From the NCBI GenBank assembly GCA_037414955.1, contig JBBEWH010000088.1:62001-126000 (forward strand): a DNA stretch of 64,000 nt, in the 5' to 3' direction. Both the position numbers and the translations under genes were made by a program. Numbering within the stretch: position 1 is the stretch's first letter; the number at the start of each line of letters is the position of its first letter. The stretch comes from Phytohabitans sp037414955. GTDB lineage: Bacteria > Actinomycetota > Actinomycetes > Mycobacteriales > Micromonosporaceae. Shown here piece after piece: positions 23,833-32,383 of the stretch. The notes below the pieces were generated by a model. That model was not told the origin of the DNA. It did no database searches and saw only the letters and a program-made list of their open reading frames with translations.

Positions 23833-26688
23833 CTAGACGCGTTGGAGCTGGAATCGCTGGTTGGCGGCGATGGAAGGCGTCCACTGCGAGATGCGCGCGC
23901 CGTCGGCTGTCGACGCCTGCCACACGTCCATGGCCAGGCCGCTTTGCCGGTTGACCAGCCGGACCACCCCGCCGCCCTGGTCCTCTACCCGCCACTGCTG
24001 GTTGGCGGCGTTGGTGTCGGGCTGCTGGGTGATGTCGGCGCCGGTGCTGTTGCTGGCGGCCTGGAGGACCAGACCGCTGTGCCGCGCCCGGATCCGGTGA
24101 TAGCCGCCGTCCGAGGACAGGAACTCGAACTGCTGGTTGAGACCGCTGGTGGTCTGCCACTGGGTCAGCAGCGCACCGGCGGCGATGGACACACCGCTGA
24201 TGTCGGCGGCCTTGCCGCTGTGCTGGGCCAGCAGCCGGTAGTGCACGCCGGCCTCCACCGGCCCGGACCGCACCGCGGACGCGCGGTAGGTGTGGCCGGC
24301 CTGGCCGGCGAACTCGACGAGATCGGCCTCGAGCCGGGTCGGCTGGACCTGGACGCCACCCGTCTCGTCGCGCAGTTCGAAGGCGCTGGCGAAGACCTGG
24401 CCGCGCACCCGGACGGTGCCGGCGCGGTCCGGAGTGACCGTGACCTCGATCCGGCTGCTGGACCAGGTGGCGCCGACGGTGTATCCGCCGCGGCCGCGCA
24501 GCCCGGTGACGCTGCCGGTGGGCCAGGCCGACGGCAGCGCGGGCAGCACGTGCAACTCACCGTTGTGGCTGTGCAGCAGCATCTCCGCGATACCCGAGGT
24601 AGCGCCGAAGTTCCCGTCGATCTGGAACGGCGGGTGCAGGTCGAACATGTTCGGCGCGAGCCGGTCGGTGCGTACCAGGTCACGGATGAGCTTGTGCGCG
24701 CGTGCGCCGTCCTCCAGCCGGGCCCAGAAGTTGATTTTCCAGGCCAGCGACCAGCCGGTCCCGTCGTCACCGCGCAACTCCAGCGTCTGTCGCGCGGCCT
24801 GGTGCAACTGCGGCGTGCCCCGCTTGGTGATCTGATTGCTCGGGTGCAGCCCGTACAGGTGGGAGACGTGCCGGTGGGTGCGCTCGGTCTCCACCCAGTC
24901 CGCCAGCCACTCCTGCACGTTGCCGCGCGAGCCGACCCGCGTCGGCGCCAACCGGTCCCGGGCCGTCAGCACCTGGCTACGGAAGCCGGCGTCCACACCG
25001 AGGACTTCGGTGGCCCGCGCGCACCCGTTGAACAGATCCCGCAGGATCTGGTTGTCCATGGTCGGGCCCGCGCACACGCTGGCGTTGGTGTGATGGAGCA
25101 TCTCTGGCGAGTTCGACGGGTTGGTGACCAGATGCCCCAACGTCGGATGCACCACCAGCGTGTCGAGGAAGAACTGGGCGGCACCCTTCATCGCCGGATA
25201 GTTGGCGCGCAGGAAGTCGACGTCCCCGGTGAACAGGTAGTGGTCCCAGATCATCGTGGCCAGCCAGGCGCCGCCGGTCTGCCACATGCCCCACACCGCC
25301 CCGTCGACCACCGACGCGCCCCGCCACCCGTCGGTGTTGTGATGCGCCACCCAGCCGCCGGCGCCGTACTGCACCGAAGCCACCCGGGCACCGGTCACGG
25401 TCAGGTCTTTGATCAGGTCGAAGACCGGCAGGAAACACTCGGCCAGGTTGGTGGTGTCGGCGGGCCAGTAGTTCATCGGCAGGTTGGCGTTGATGGTGTA
25501 CTTCGAGTCCCAGGACGGGGCCATCAGGTCGTTCCAGATGCCCTGCAGGTTCGCCGGCTGGGTGCCCGGCCGTGAGGACGCGATGAGCAGGTACCGGCCG
25601 AACTGGAACAGCAGCGCGGAGAACTGCGGGTCGTTCACGCTCGCGTGCTGCGCGATCCGCACGTCCGTCGTCTGGTCGGCCGCGGCCGTGCGGCCCAGGT
25701 CGATCGTCACCCGATTGAACAGCGCCTGATGGTCGGCGACGTGCCGGGCCCGCAGTTGGTCGAAGCCGACGGTGCGGGCGGCGTCGAGGTGGCGCCGCGC
25801 GATGCCTTGGTAGTCGCCGTTGACGGTGCGGTAGTTGACGTAGCTGGAGCCGATCGACACCAGCAGTGTCACGCTGGTGGCGCCGGCCACCCGCAGGGTG
25901 CCACCCGAACTGGTCACGGTGCCACCGGTCGCCGCGGCGTGCGCCAACGCCAGGAACCGCACCTGCCCGCTGATGCCCTCCATAGTGCCGGAGACGCCAT
26001 CCAGACCGATCGTGGCGCCATCGGGGCTCGACACGGTCGTCCGTTGTGGACTGTCGAAGGTGGCGTTGAACGTGAGGGAACCGGCCCTATCGGCGGTCAG
26101 CCGGACCACGATCACCTGATCCGGCCCGCTCGCGAACACCTCCCGCTGGTACCGCACCCCGTTCAACACATACGCCGTCGAGGCGACACCCGTCGTCAAG
26201 TCCAGCGTCCGGGTGTGCTGCGACGCCCCACTGGCCGAACCGAACGCCAGCCGAAGGTTGCCCACCGGCTGGTACGCCAGCTGCCCGACCGGCCTGCTCA
26301 ACATCGTCTGGTTGATCAGGTCCTGCGCCTGGGTCCACTGGTCGGCGAAGACCCGCCGCCGGATCTCCCCGATGTTGGCCACCCCGGCGGGATTGCTGGA
26401 GTCGTGCGGCCCGCCGGCCCAGACGGTGTCCTCGTTGAGCTGCAGCCGCTCGGCGTCGACGTTTCCGAACACCATCGCGCCCAAGCGACCGTTGCCGATC
26501 GGCAGCGCCCGCAACCAGTCCGTACCCGCGCCCTCGTCGTACCACAGCGCCATGTCGCCCGCCGCCAACACCTGTCCCGGCGGCACCGCACCGGCCTTGG
26601 CCGCCGCGGTCCAGCCGGTCGGCAACAGCGCGGTCCCAGCCGCCGCCGCACCAGCGGTGAGAAGTTTCCTTCGTGTCGTTTCTGCCAT
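23833..26688 (-). CDS. Secreted GH95 alpha-L-fucosidase (or alpha-L-galactosidase) with C-terminal CBM13-like domain
   Basis: 951 residues from ATG 26688. The N-terminus TTRRKLLTAG is a twin-arginine signal. GH95 N-terminal beta domain from about 45 (ALPIGNGRLGAMVFG, LNEDTVWAGGP), an (alpha/alpha)6 barrel with TINANLPMNYWPADTTNLAE (catalytic Asn pair), NSPEMLHH, and HPPFQIDGNFGATSGIAEML (catalytic Asp region). CBM13-like trefoil 811-951, less Cys-rich than the others. GH95 acts on fucosylated xyloglucan or similar side chains. Third gene of the operon, 30 bases after the ThuA-DUF1080 stop. Confidence 0.94.
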   Translation of the reverse strand: MAETTRRKLLTAGAAAAGTALLPTGWTAAAKAGAVPPGQVLAAGDMALWYDEGAGTDWLRALPIGNGRLGAMVFGNVDAERLQLNEDTVWAGGPHDSSNPAGVANIGEIRRRVFADQWTQAQDLINQTMLSRPVGQLAYQPVGNLRLAFGSASGASQHTRTLDLTTGVASTAYVLNGVRYQREVFASGPDQVIVVRLTADRAGSLTFNATFDSPQRTTVSSPDGATIGLDGVSGTMEGISGQVRFLALAHAAATGGTVTSSGGTLRVAGATSVTLLVSIGSSYVNYRTVNGDYQGIARRHLDAARTVGFDQLRARHVADHQALFNRVTIDLGRTAAADQTTDVRIAQHASVNDPQFSALLFQFGRYLLIASSRPGTQPANLQGIWNDLMAPSWDSKYTINANLPMNYWPADTTNLAECFLPVFDLIKDLTVTGARVASVQYGAGGWVAHHNTDGWRGASVVDGAVWGMWQTGGAWLATMIWDHYLFTGDVDFLRANYPAMKGAAQFFLDTLVVHPTLGHLVTNPSNSPEMLHHTNASVCAGPTMDNQILRDLFNGCARATEVLGVDAGFRSQVLTARDRLAPTRVGSRGNVQEWLADWVETERTHRHVSHLYGLHPSNQITKRGTPQLHQAARQTLELRGDDGTGWSLAWKINFWARLEDGARAHKLIRDLVRTDRLAPNMFDLHPPFQIDGNFGATSGIAEMLLHSHNGELHVLPALPSAWPTGSVTGLRGRGGYTVGATWSSSRIEVTVTPDRAGTVRVRGQVFASAFELRDETGGVQVQPTRLEADLVEFAGQAGHTYRASAVRSGPVEAGVHYRLLAQHSGKAADISGVSIAAGALLTQWQTTSGLNQQFEFLSSDGGYHRIRARHSGLVLQAASNSTGADITQQPDTNAANQQWRVEDQGGGVVRLVNRQSGLAMDVWQASTADGARISQWTPSIAANQRFQLQRV

Positions 26689-26718
26689 GGTGGTATCTCC
26701 AAGCCGCGAACGGTGTCG

Positions 26719-28425
26719 TTACGGAAGGGTCCAGCGCTGGTTGGTGCCGCCGTGACAGCTCCAGATGATCAACTGGGTACCGTCGGCGGAGCCGCCGCCG
26801 TTGGCGTCCAGGCACCTGCCCGACTGCGGGTTGACCAGCGAGCCGTTCGCTCCGGGGTTCCAGTTCTGCGCGCCGGTGCCGTTACACGTCTGCAGCTGCA
26901 CCAGGCCGCCGTTCGCGGTGCCGCCACCGGCGATACCCATGCACTTGTCGAGCGCGCGCAGGGTGCTCCCGTTGACCGTCCACCGCTGACTGGTGCCACC
27001 GTTGCAGGTCCACAGCTGGATCTTCGTGCCGTCGGCCGAGCTGCCTCCGGTGACGTCGACGCACTTGCCGGCGACGCCGGTGATCGGGCCGACCCGCGGC
27101 GTGGTGCCACCCGACTCCTTGATCCGGATGTTGCGGAACGACACGTCGTCGCCGGTGCCGTGGTTCTGGATGCCGATGTGACCGGAGGTCAACGAACGCA
27201 CCGGATCCGTGTTGGTGAAATCGTTGATCTTGACGCCGTTCAGGAAGACCTGTAGCCGCTCCCCCTCCACCAGCAGCTCGTAGGTGTTCCACTCGCCGGG
27301 TGGGTTGAGCGCGGCGTCGCGGGCGGCGATGTCCGCCGACTTGACGCCGTACACCGCGCCGGTGGTCCGGTCCGCGGCGTCGGTGGCGTCGATCTGCACC
27401 TCGTATCCGTTGCTCATGGCGGAGTTCGGGTCGCTGCTCGCCGGGAACCCGATGAGCACGCCGGAGTTGTCGTCGCCCGGCATCGTCCAGTCCAGCTTCA
27501 GCGAGTAGGAGCGGAACTCCTTGGTGCTGTACCAGAGCATGCCCAGCCCACCGGTGGACGTGAGCGTGCCGTTGGCGTTGGTGAACCCGCCCGGCCCGGC
27601 CTGCGACCAGCCGGTGGTGGCGCCGTTGTAGAGCGTGGTGTAGCCGGTCTCCGGCCGGCAGTCCGCCTTGGTGCGGTTGGCCGCGTACCTGATGCCGCCG
27701 AGCACCAACGACCGGAAGCCCGCCTCGGTGTAGCTGGCCTGGGTGTGACCGCTTCCGGTGTAGAACGAGCGGCCACCCTGGAGGGTCTTGCACCAGGTGT
27801 GCGGGTGGTCGGCGCCCATCGAGCCGCCGGAGTAGGTCGACTCGTCCAAGGTGGACAGCACGCGGGCCGACGACCGGACGTTGCTCCGGAAGTTGTACCA
27901 CTCATCGGTGCGCACCCACGTCGGGCTCAGCCCGGCGGTCGCCGCGTGCGCCCGGTTCTCCACCCGGATGGTGGCCTGTTGGATAGCCGGGTGTGAGGCG
28001 AAGTACGCGCCGACCAGCTCGCCGTAGAACGGCCAGTCGTACTCGGTGTCCGAGGCCGAGTGCACGCCCACGTACCCGCCGCCGCCCCGGATGTAGCTCT
28101 CGAAAGCGGTTTGCTGGGTGGCGTTCAGCACGTCACCGGTGGTGTTGAGGAAGACCACCGCCTCGAACTGGGCCAGGTTGGTGGCGGTGAACTGGTTCGA
28201 GTCCTCGGTCGCGGTCACCGTGAAGGTGTTGGCCCCGCCCAGGTCCCGGATCATCTGGATGCCGGCCGGGATCGAGTCGTGCCGGAAGCCGGCGGTCTTG
28301 GAGAACACCAGTACGTCGTACGGCGCGTCCGCGGCGTGGGCCGGCGTGCCGCTGCCGCTCGCCAGGATCACCAACGCCGCCGCCGCGACGCCGAGGATCT
28401 TGCGCTTTGTTGGTCGCATGGCCAT
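26719..28425 (-). CDS. Secreted ThuA domain fused to a 3-keto-disaccharide hydrolase (DUF1080) domain, with CBM13
   Basis: 568 residues. ATG 28425 lies nine bases after the upstream stop with GAGGAAGGA between, implying coupling. Signal peptide 1-31; ThuA 33-245 (VLVFSKTAGFRHDSIPAG, GYVGVHSASDTEYDW, DHPHTWCK); concanavalin-like DUF1080 domain about 255-440 (TLYNGATTGW, SYSLKLDWTMPGDDNSGVLIGF, GEWNTYELLVEG, GHIGIQNHG); CBM13 445-568. The DUF1080 family (PF06439) cleaves 3-keto-glycosides. Next to a GSDH gene, it suggests oxidise-then-cleave processing outside the cell. Confidence 0.9.
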   Translation of the reverse strand: MAMRPTKRKILGVAAAALVILASGSGTPAHAADAPYDVLVFSKTAGFRHDSIPAGIQMIRDLGGANTFTVTATEDSNQFTATNLAQFEAVVFLNTTGDVLNATQQTAFESYIRGGGGYVGVHSASDTEYDWPFYGELVGAYFASHPAIQQATIRVENRAHAATAGLSPTWVRTDEWYNFRSNVRSSARVLSTLDESTYSGGSMGADHPHTWCKTLQGGRSFYTGSGHTQASYTEAGFRSLVLGGIRYAANRTKADCRPETGYTTLYNGATTGWSQAGPGGFTNANGTLTSTGGLGMLWYSTKEFRSYSLKLDWTMPGDDNSGVLIGFPASSDPNSAMSNGYEVQIDATDAADRTTGAVYGVKSADIAARDAALNPPGEWNTYELLVEGERLQVFLNGVKINDFTNTDPVRSLTSGHIGIQNHGTGDDVSFRNIRIKESGGTTPRVGPITGVAGKCVDVTGGSSADGTKIQLWTCNGGTSQRWTVNGSTLRALDKCMGIAGGGTANGGLVQLQTCNGTGAQNWNPGANGSLVNPQSGRCLDANGGGSADGTQLIIWSCHGGTNQRWTLP

Positions 28426-28434
28426 GGTCCTTCC

Positions 28435-31257
28435 TCAGGGCAGGGTCCAGCGTTGGTTGGTGCCGCCGTGGCAGCTCCAGATGATCAACTGGGTGCCGTT
28501 GGCGGAGCTGCCGCCGTTGGCGTCGAGACACTTGCCGGACTGCGGGTTGACCAGGGATCCATTGGCTCCCGCCGTCCAGTTCTGCGCGCCGGCGCCGGTG
28601 CAGGTCGACAGCTGCACCAGGCTGCCGTCGGCGGTGGCGCCGCCGGCGACGCCCATGCACTTGCCGAGCGCGCGCCAGGTGTTGCCGTCGCGCGTCCATT
28701 GCTGGTTGGCGCCGCCGTTGCACGCCCACAGCTGGATCTTGGCACCGTCGGCGGAACTGCCCCCGTTGACGTCGACGCATGCGCCGCCGGCGCTCCTGAT
28801 CGGGCCGGCGCCGCCACTCGGCGCCGTGCCGAAGGTGAACGCGTCCACGTCGAACAGCGTCCCGGTGCCGCCGTGGAACGTCAGGTACAGCGTGGTGGTG
28901 CCGGCCGGAGCGGCGGACAGCGCCGTGGACACCTCGGTGAAGGTTTCCCAACCGCCGGTGGCCGGAACGGTGGCCGAGCCGAGCACCGTGCCGGTCGGCG
29001 AGCCGGCGCGGACCGACAGCGTGCCGCCCGAGCCGCCGGAGGACACCCGGGCCGTGAACCGGCTCTCGCCCGCGAGCGCGTAGCGCTCGAACGCGATCCA
29101 GTCGCCGTTGTGGATGTCGCCGACGGTCTGCCCGCCCTCCGCGGTCGCCTTGCTGAACAGTCCGGTACCTGACTGGGTGTCACGGTGCTCGGCCTGGCGG
29201 TGCCGTGGCTGAAGCACGCGTTGCGTGTGTGTGGTCAACGCCGGCAGGCCGTTGGCGCCCCGGTCGGTGTACTCGGCGTCGAACACCGCGTACAGGTTGG
29301 CCGCCGTGTCGTGCTCACCGTCCACCGGGATCGACAGCGTTCCCGAGCAGCCGGTGCCCGTGGTGATCTCATGCGCGTGGTCGTCGTGGCCCAGGAGGTA
29401 GGCCATCGCCACCCGGTCGCAGTCGACCGTGCCGTCCTCCGGATCGGAAACCGTGACCGTGTACGGCACGTTGTCGCCGAAGTTGAACAGGGTGCCGTCG
29501 ATCGGCGTGTTCAAGGTGACCGTCGGCGCGGTATTGCCGACCGTGATCACCACCGTTCCGATGCCGGTGCGCCCGACGGGATCGGTCACCGTGAGGGTGA
29601 CCGTGCGCTGGCCGTTGCTGGCGAAGGTGTGGCTCGGGTTGGCCGCCGTGGAGGTGCTGCCGTCGCCGAAGTTCCATGCGAAGGTCAGCGCGCCGCCCTC
29701 GGGGTCGGACGAACCGGCGGAGGAGAAGTTGACCGTCAGCGGCGCGCTGCCGGACGAAGGGGTGGCGCTGGCCCGGGCGACCGGTGCCTGGTTACCGGCC
29801 GGGTTGTGCTCGATGCGGTACAGCGCGGAGCTGGCGTCGCCGTGCCCCCAACCGGTGCCGTAGTCCAGCACGTACAGCGTGCCGTCCGGGCCGAACGCGC
29901 TGTCGATGATCTGCGTGCCGCGCCACGGGAAGTCGCTGATCTGCCCGGCCGACCCGTCGGCGTTCACGTCGATGGTCTTGATCCAGCGCCGGCCGAACTC
30001 CACGGCGAAGTAGTGCCCGTCCAGGGATGCCGGAAACTTGGTCGACGAAGGGTTGGCCGCGTCGTAGCGGTAGACCGCACCACCCATCGGCGACTCCGCG
30101 CCGCAGCCGAACGCGGCCAGCGAACAATCGTCGTACTTGATCCAGGCTGGGCGCGCGGCCGGCAGGTTGGTCAGCCCGGTGTTGCGCGGGGAGTTGTTGA
30201 CCGGCGCGGCGCAGTTGAACCGGTTCCCGGACGGCCCGGACGGGAACACGTAGTCCACATAGGTCTCTGAGGTGGTGTTGGAGCCGGTGCAGTAGGGCCA
30301 GCCGTAGTTGCCGGCGGACGTGATCCGGTTGAACTCGACCTGGCCCGCCGGACCGCGGCTGGCACTGGTGGTGCCGGCGTCGGGTCCGTAGTCGGCCACG
30401 TATACGGCGCCCGTTGGCTTGTCCACGCTGAGCCGGAAGGGGTTGCGAAGGCCCATCGCGTAGATCTCCGGCCGGGTGCCGGCGGTGCCGGACGGGAACA
30501 GGTTGCCGGACGGAATTGAGTACGTCCCATCCGGATTCACCTTGATGCGCAACACCTTGCCGCGTAGATCGTTGGTGTTGCCCGCGCTGCGCTGCGCGTC
30601 GTAGGCCGGGTTGCGGTTGGTGCGCTCGTCGATGGGGGTGTAGCCGCCCGAGTCGAACGGGTTCGAGTCGTCCCCTGTGGATAGGTACAGGTTTCCGGCC
30701 GCGTCGAAGTCGATGTCACCGCCGACGTGGCAGCACATGCCCCGACTGGTCGAAACCTCCAGTACGGTCACCTGGCTGGCCATGTTGAGCGAGAAGTCGG
30801 CGTTGAGCGTGAACCTCGCCAGCCGGTTCACCCCGTTCCACGCGGAGAAGTCGGTGCCGTTGGCCGGTGCGTCACCGCCCGGAGTGGACAGTGGCGGCGC
30901 GTAGTAGAGGTAGATGAACCGGTTGCTGGAGAAACCCGGATCGACCCCCACGCCCTGCAGGCCTTCCTCGTCGTGCGTGTAGACCTGCAGCGTGCCGATC
31001 ACATTGGTGACTCCGGTCGCGGTGGTCCGACGTAGCACCCCGTTGCGGGCCGTGTGCAGCACCGAGCGGTCCGGCAGTACGGCCATCGACATCGGCTCGC
31101 CCAACTCGGCCACCCCTCGGGCGAGTTCGACCTGATGGAAGTCGGCCGCATTGACCGGATGCGCGGCCGCCGGAGCCGCGTGGCCGATGATGGTGGCCGC
31201 CGCTGCGGCGGTCAGGAGGACAGCGGCGGCTGCCGCCGCCATCGCGCGTGTTGCCAT
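28435..31257 (-). CDS. Secreted PQQ-type glucose/sorbosone dehydrogenase with PKD, CBM6-like and CBM13 modules
   Basis: 940 residues from ATG 31257, chosen because the signal peptide (MATRAM then an Ala-rich helix, cleaved near AHP) begins there. GSDH propeller about 35-485 (EEGLQGVGVDPGF, GNLYLSTGDDSNP, NDLRGKVLRIKV, MGLRNPFRLSVD, GNYGWPYCTGSN); PKD 490-575 (TFAWNFGDG); Ig-like part; CBM6-like 686-819; CBM13 819-940. Module order equals that of the 15504 protein minus its ThuA domain, which here sits in the next gene instead. First gene of a four-gene operon. Confidence 0.9.
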   Translation of the reverse strand: MATRAMAAAAAAVLLTAAAAATIIGHAAPAAAHPVNAADFHQVELARGVAELGEPMSMAVLPDRSVLHTARNGVLRRTTATGVTNVIGTLQVYTHDEEGLQGVGVDPGFSSNRFIYLYYAPPLSTPGGDAPANGTDFSAWNGVNRLARFTLNADFSLNMASQVTVLEVSTSRGMCCHVGGDIDFDAAGNLYLSTGDDSNPFDSGGYTPIDERTNRNPAYDAQRSAGNTNDLRGKVLRIKVNPDGTYSIPSGNLFPSGTAGTRPEIYAMGLRNPFRLSVDKPTGAVYVADYGPDAGTTSASRGPAGQVEFNRITSAGNYGWPYCTGSNTTSETYVDYVFPSGPSGNRFNCAAPVNNSPRNTGLTNLPAARPAWIKYDDCSLAAFGCGAESPMGGAVYRYDAANPSSTKFPASLDGHYFAVEFGRRWIKTIDVNADGSAGQISDFPWRGTQIIDSAFGPDGTLYVLDYGTGWGHGDASSALYRIEHNPAGNQAPVARASATPSSGSAPLTVNFSSAGSSDPEGGALTFAWNFGDGSTSTAANPSHTFASNGQRTVTLTVTDPVGRTGIGTVVITVGNTAPTVTLNTPIDGTLFNFGDNVPYTVTVSDPEDGTVDCDRVAMAYLLGHDDHAHEITTGTGCSGTLSIPVDGEHDTAANLYAVFDAEYTDRGANGLPALTTHTQRVLQPRHRQAEHRDTQSGTGLFSKATAEGGQTVGDIHNGDWIAFERYALAGESRFTARVSSGGSGGTLSVRAGSPTGTVLGSATVPATGGWETFTEVSTALSAAPAGTTTLYLTFHGGTGTLFDVDAFTFGTAPSGGAGPIRSAGGACVDVNGGSSADGAKIQLWACNGGANQQWTRDGNTWRALGKCMGVAGGATADGSLVQLSTCTGAGAQNWTAGANGSLVNPQSGKCLDANGGSSANGTQLIIWSCHGGTNQRWTLP

Positions 31258-31392
31258 AGGACGGTCACACCTCTGGTCGTCAGCTTTCGACTCGGACACG
31301 GGGAAAGGGCTACGCGGTGCGGCGGCAACCACCGCGACGCGCGCCGTACTCCTCGCGGCCCGGCGCCGTCCGGGTGCGCGTGGGGGTATTCG

Positions 31393-31432
31393 TCAGACGT
31401 CATACGTTAGATGGGTGATAGGAGGTAGTCAA
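31393..31432 (-). promoter_or_regulatory. Promoter and operator of the GSDH/ThuA/GH95/esterase operon
   Basis: On the minus strand TTGACT (31432-31427) and TAACGT (31409-31404) are 17 bases apart. The operator GACGTCATACG (plus strand, 31396-31406) overlaps the -10 box. The 361-base gap 31258-31618 otherwise holds only the leader and the regulator promoter. Confidence 0.6.
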
Positions 31433-31565
31433 TACGTTCTGATCGCCACGCCTCGATGAGGGCGTGGCCGCCGCCCTGCCCAGGGCCCGACTTCTCTAGT
31501 AAGCTACGACCGCCGCCTCGCGCGGTCCCGACGGACGCGGAGAGCACCACGGACAGACGCGGTAG

Positions 31566-31580
31566 AGATCTGATGCATGA
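31566..31580 (+). promoter_or_regulatory. Possible autoregulatory site of the second FadR-type gene
   Basis: AGATCTGATGCATGA shares ATCTGATG(C/T)AT with the palindrome at 15321-15337. It lies 39 bases before the start at 31619. Confidence 0.35.
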
Positions 31581-31618
31581 GGGTCGGGTCCGAGAGACCG
31601 GGCGGCGACGAGGGTGGC

Positions 31619-32371
31619 ATGTCTCGCACTGACGAAGTGATCGACAGCATCAAGCGGATGATCCTCGAAGGGGTGTTGAAGCCCGGGGATCGGCTGCCCG
31701 TCGAGAAGGAACTCGCCGAGTCGTTGGGCGTCTCACGGGGTTCGCTACGCGAAGGGATATCGGCGCTGTCGTTGCTTGGCGTGGTCAACACTCGCCAAGG
31801 CGACGGGACCTACGTCACGAAGCTGGACGTGGCCCACTTGCTGGCTCCGATGGGCTTCGTCATCGAACTGGAGGGTCGAGGCAACGCACAGCACGTGCAC
31901 ACGGTCCGTCGGGTACTCGAGTGCGAAGCCGCCTGGTCGGCCGCGTCCAGGATCACCGACGAGGCGCTGGCCGAGGCGCGGAAACTGCTGGACGACGCGA
32001 ACCGGATCGCCGACCAGACGCCGCAGGACCACGAACGGATCATCGAGATCGACATCCACTTCCACCGGATCATCGCCGTCCACAGTGGAAACCCCGTCCT
32101 GGCCGGGCTCATCGACGCGTTCGCGGGACGCACGGTACGCGCCCGGCTGTGGCGCAGCCTGCACGAGGAGGGCGCCGACCGGCGCACCCACGAGGAGCAC
32201 CTGGCGATCTGGAAGGCGCTCGCGGCGCGCGATCCAGAACGGGCCCGGATGCGGATGGCGAACCACCTGATCGGGGTCGAAGAGGCCCTCCACGACCTGC
32301 CGGACGACCCGAGTCCAGGCCCTGGACAGACCGACGCCCCCGTTATCCCGCGCCTTGACCCGCGACCTTGA
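31619..32371 (+). CDS. FadR-subfamily GntR transcriptional regulator (second)
   Basis: 250 residues from ATG 31619, preceded by GACGAGGG; an ATG at 31577 would add 14 non-conserved residues and has no ribosome site. Winged HTH at about 3-70 (LAESLGVSRGSLREGISALSLLGVV, wing TRQGDGTYV), then FCD domain with metal-site residues (EIDIHFHRIIAVHSGN and HEEHLAIWKAL). Divergent from the operon at 31257, so it probably controls it. It differs from the regulator at 3929, giving two FadR proteins and two operator motifs in one locus. Confidence 0.92.
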   Translation: MSRTDEVIDSIKRMILEGVLKPGDRLPVEKELAESLGVSRGSLREGISALSLLGVVNTRQGDGTYVTKLDVAHLLAPMGFVIELEGRGNAQHVHTVRRVLECEAAWSAASRITDEALAEARKLLDDANRIADQTPQDHERIIEIDIHFHRIIAVHSGNPVLAGLIDAFAGRTVRARLWRSLHEEGADRRTHEEHLAIWKALAARDPERARMRMANHLIGVEEALHDLPDDPSPGPGQTDAPVIPRLDPRP

Positions 32372-32383
32372 CCGCGGTCGCGG

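Noticed and set aside
28435..31332. Longer start for the GSDH gene at 31332
   Set aside because: It would bury the clear signal peptide that begins at 31257 behind 25 charged residues.
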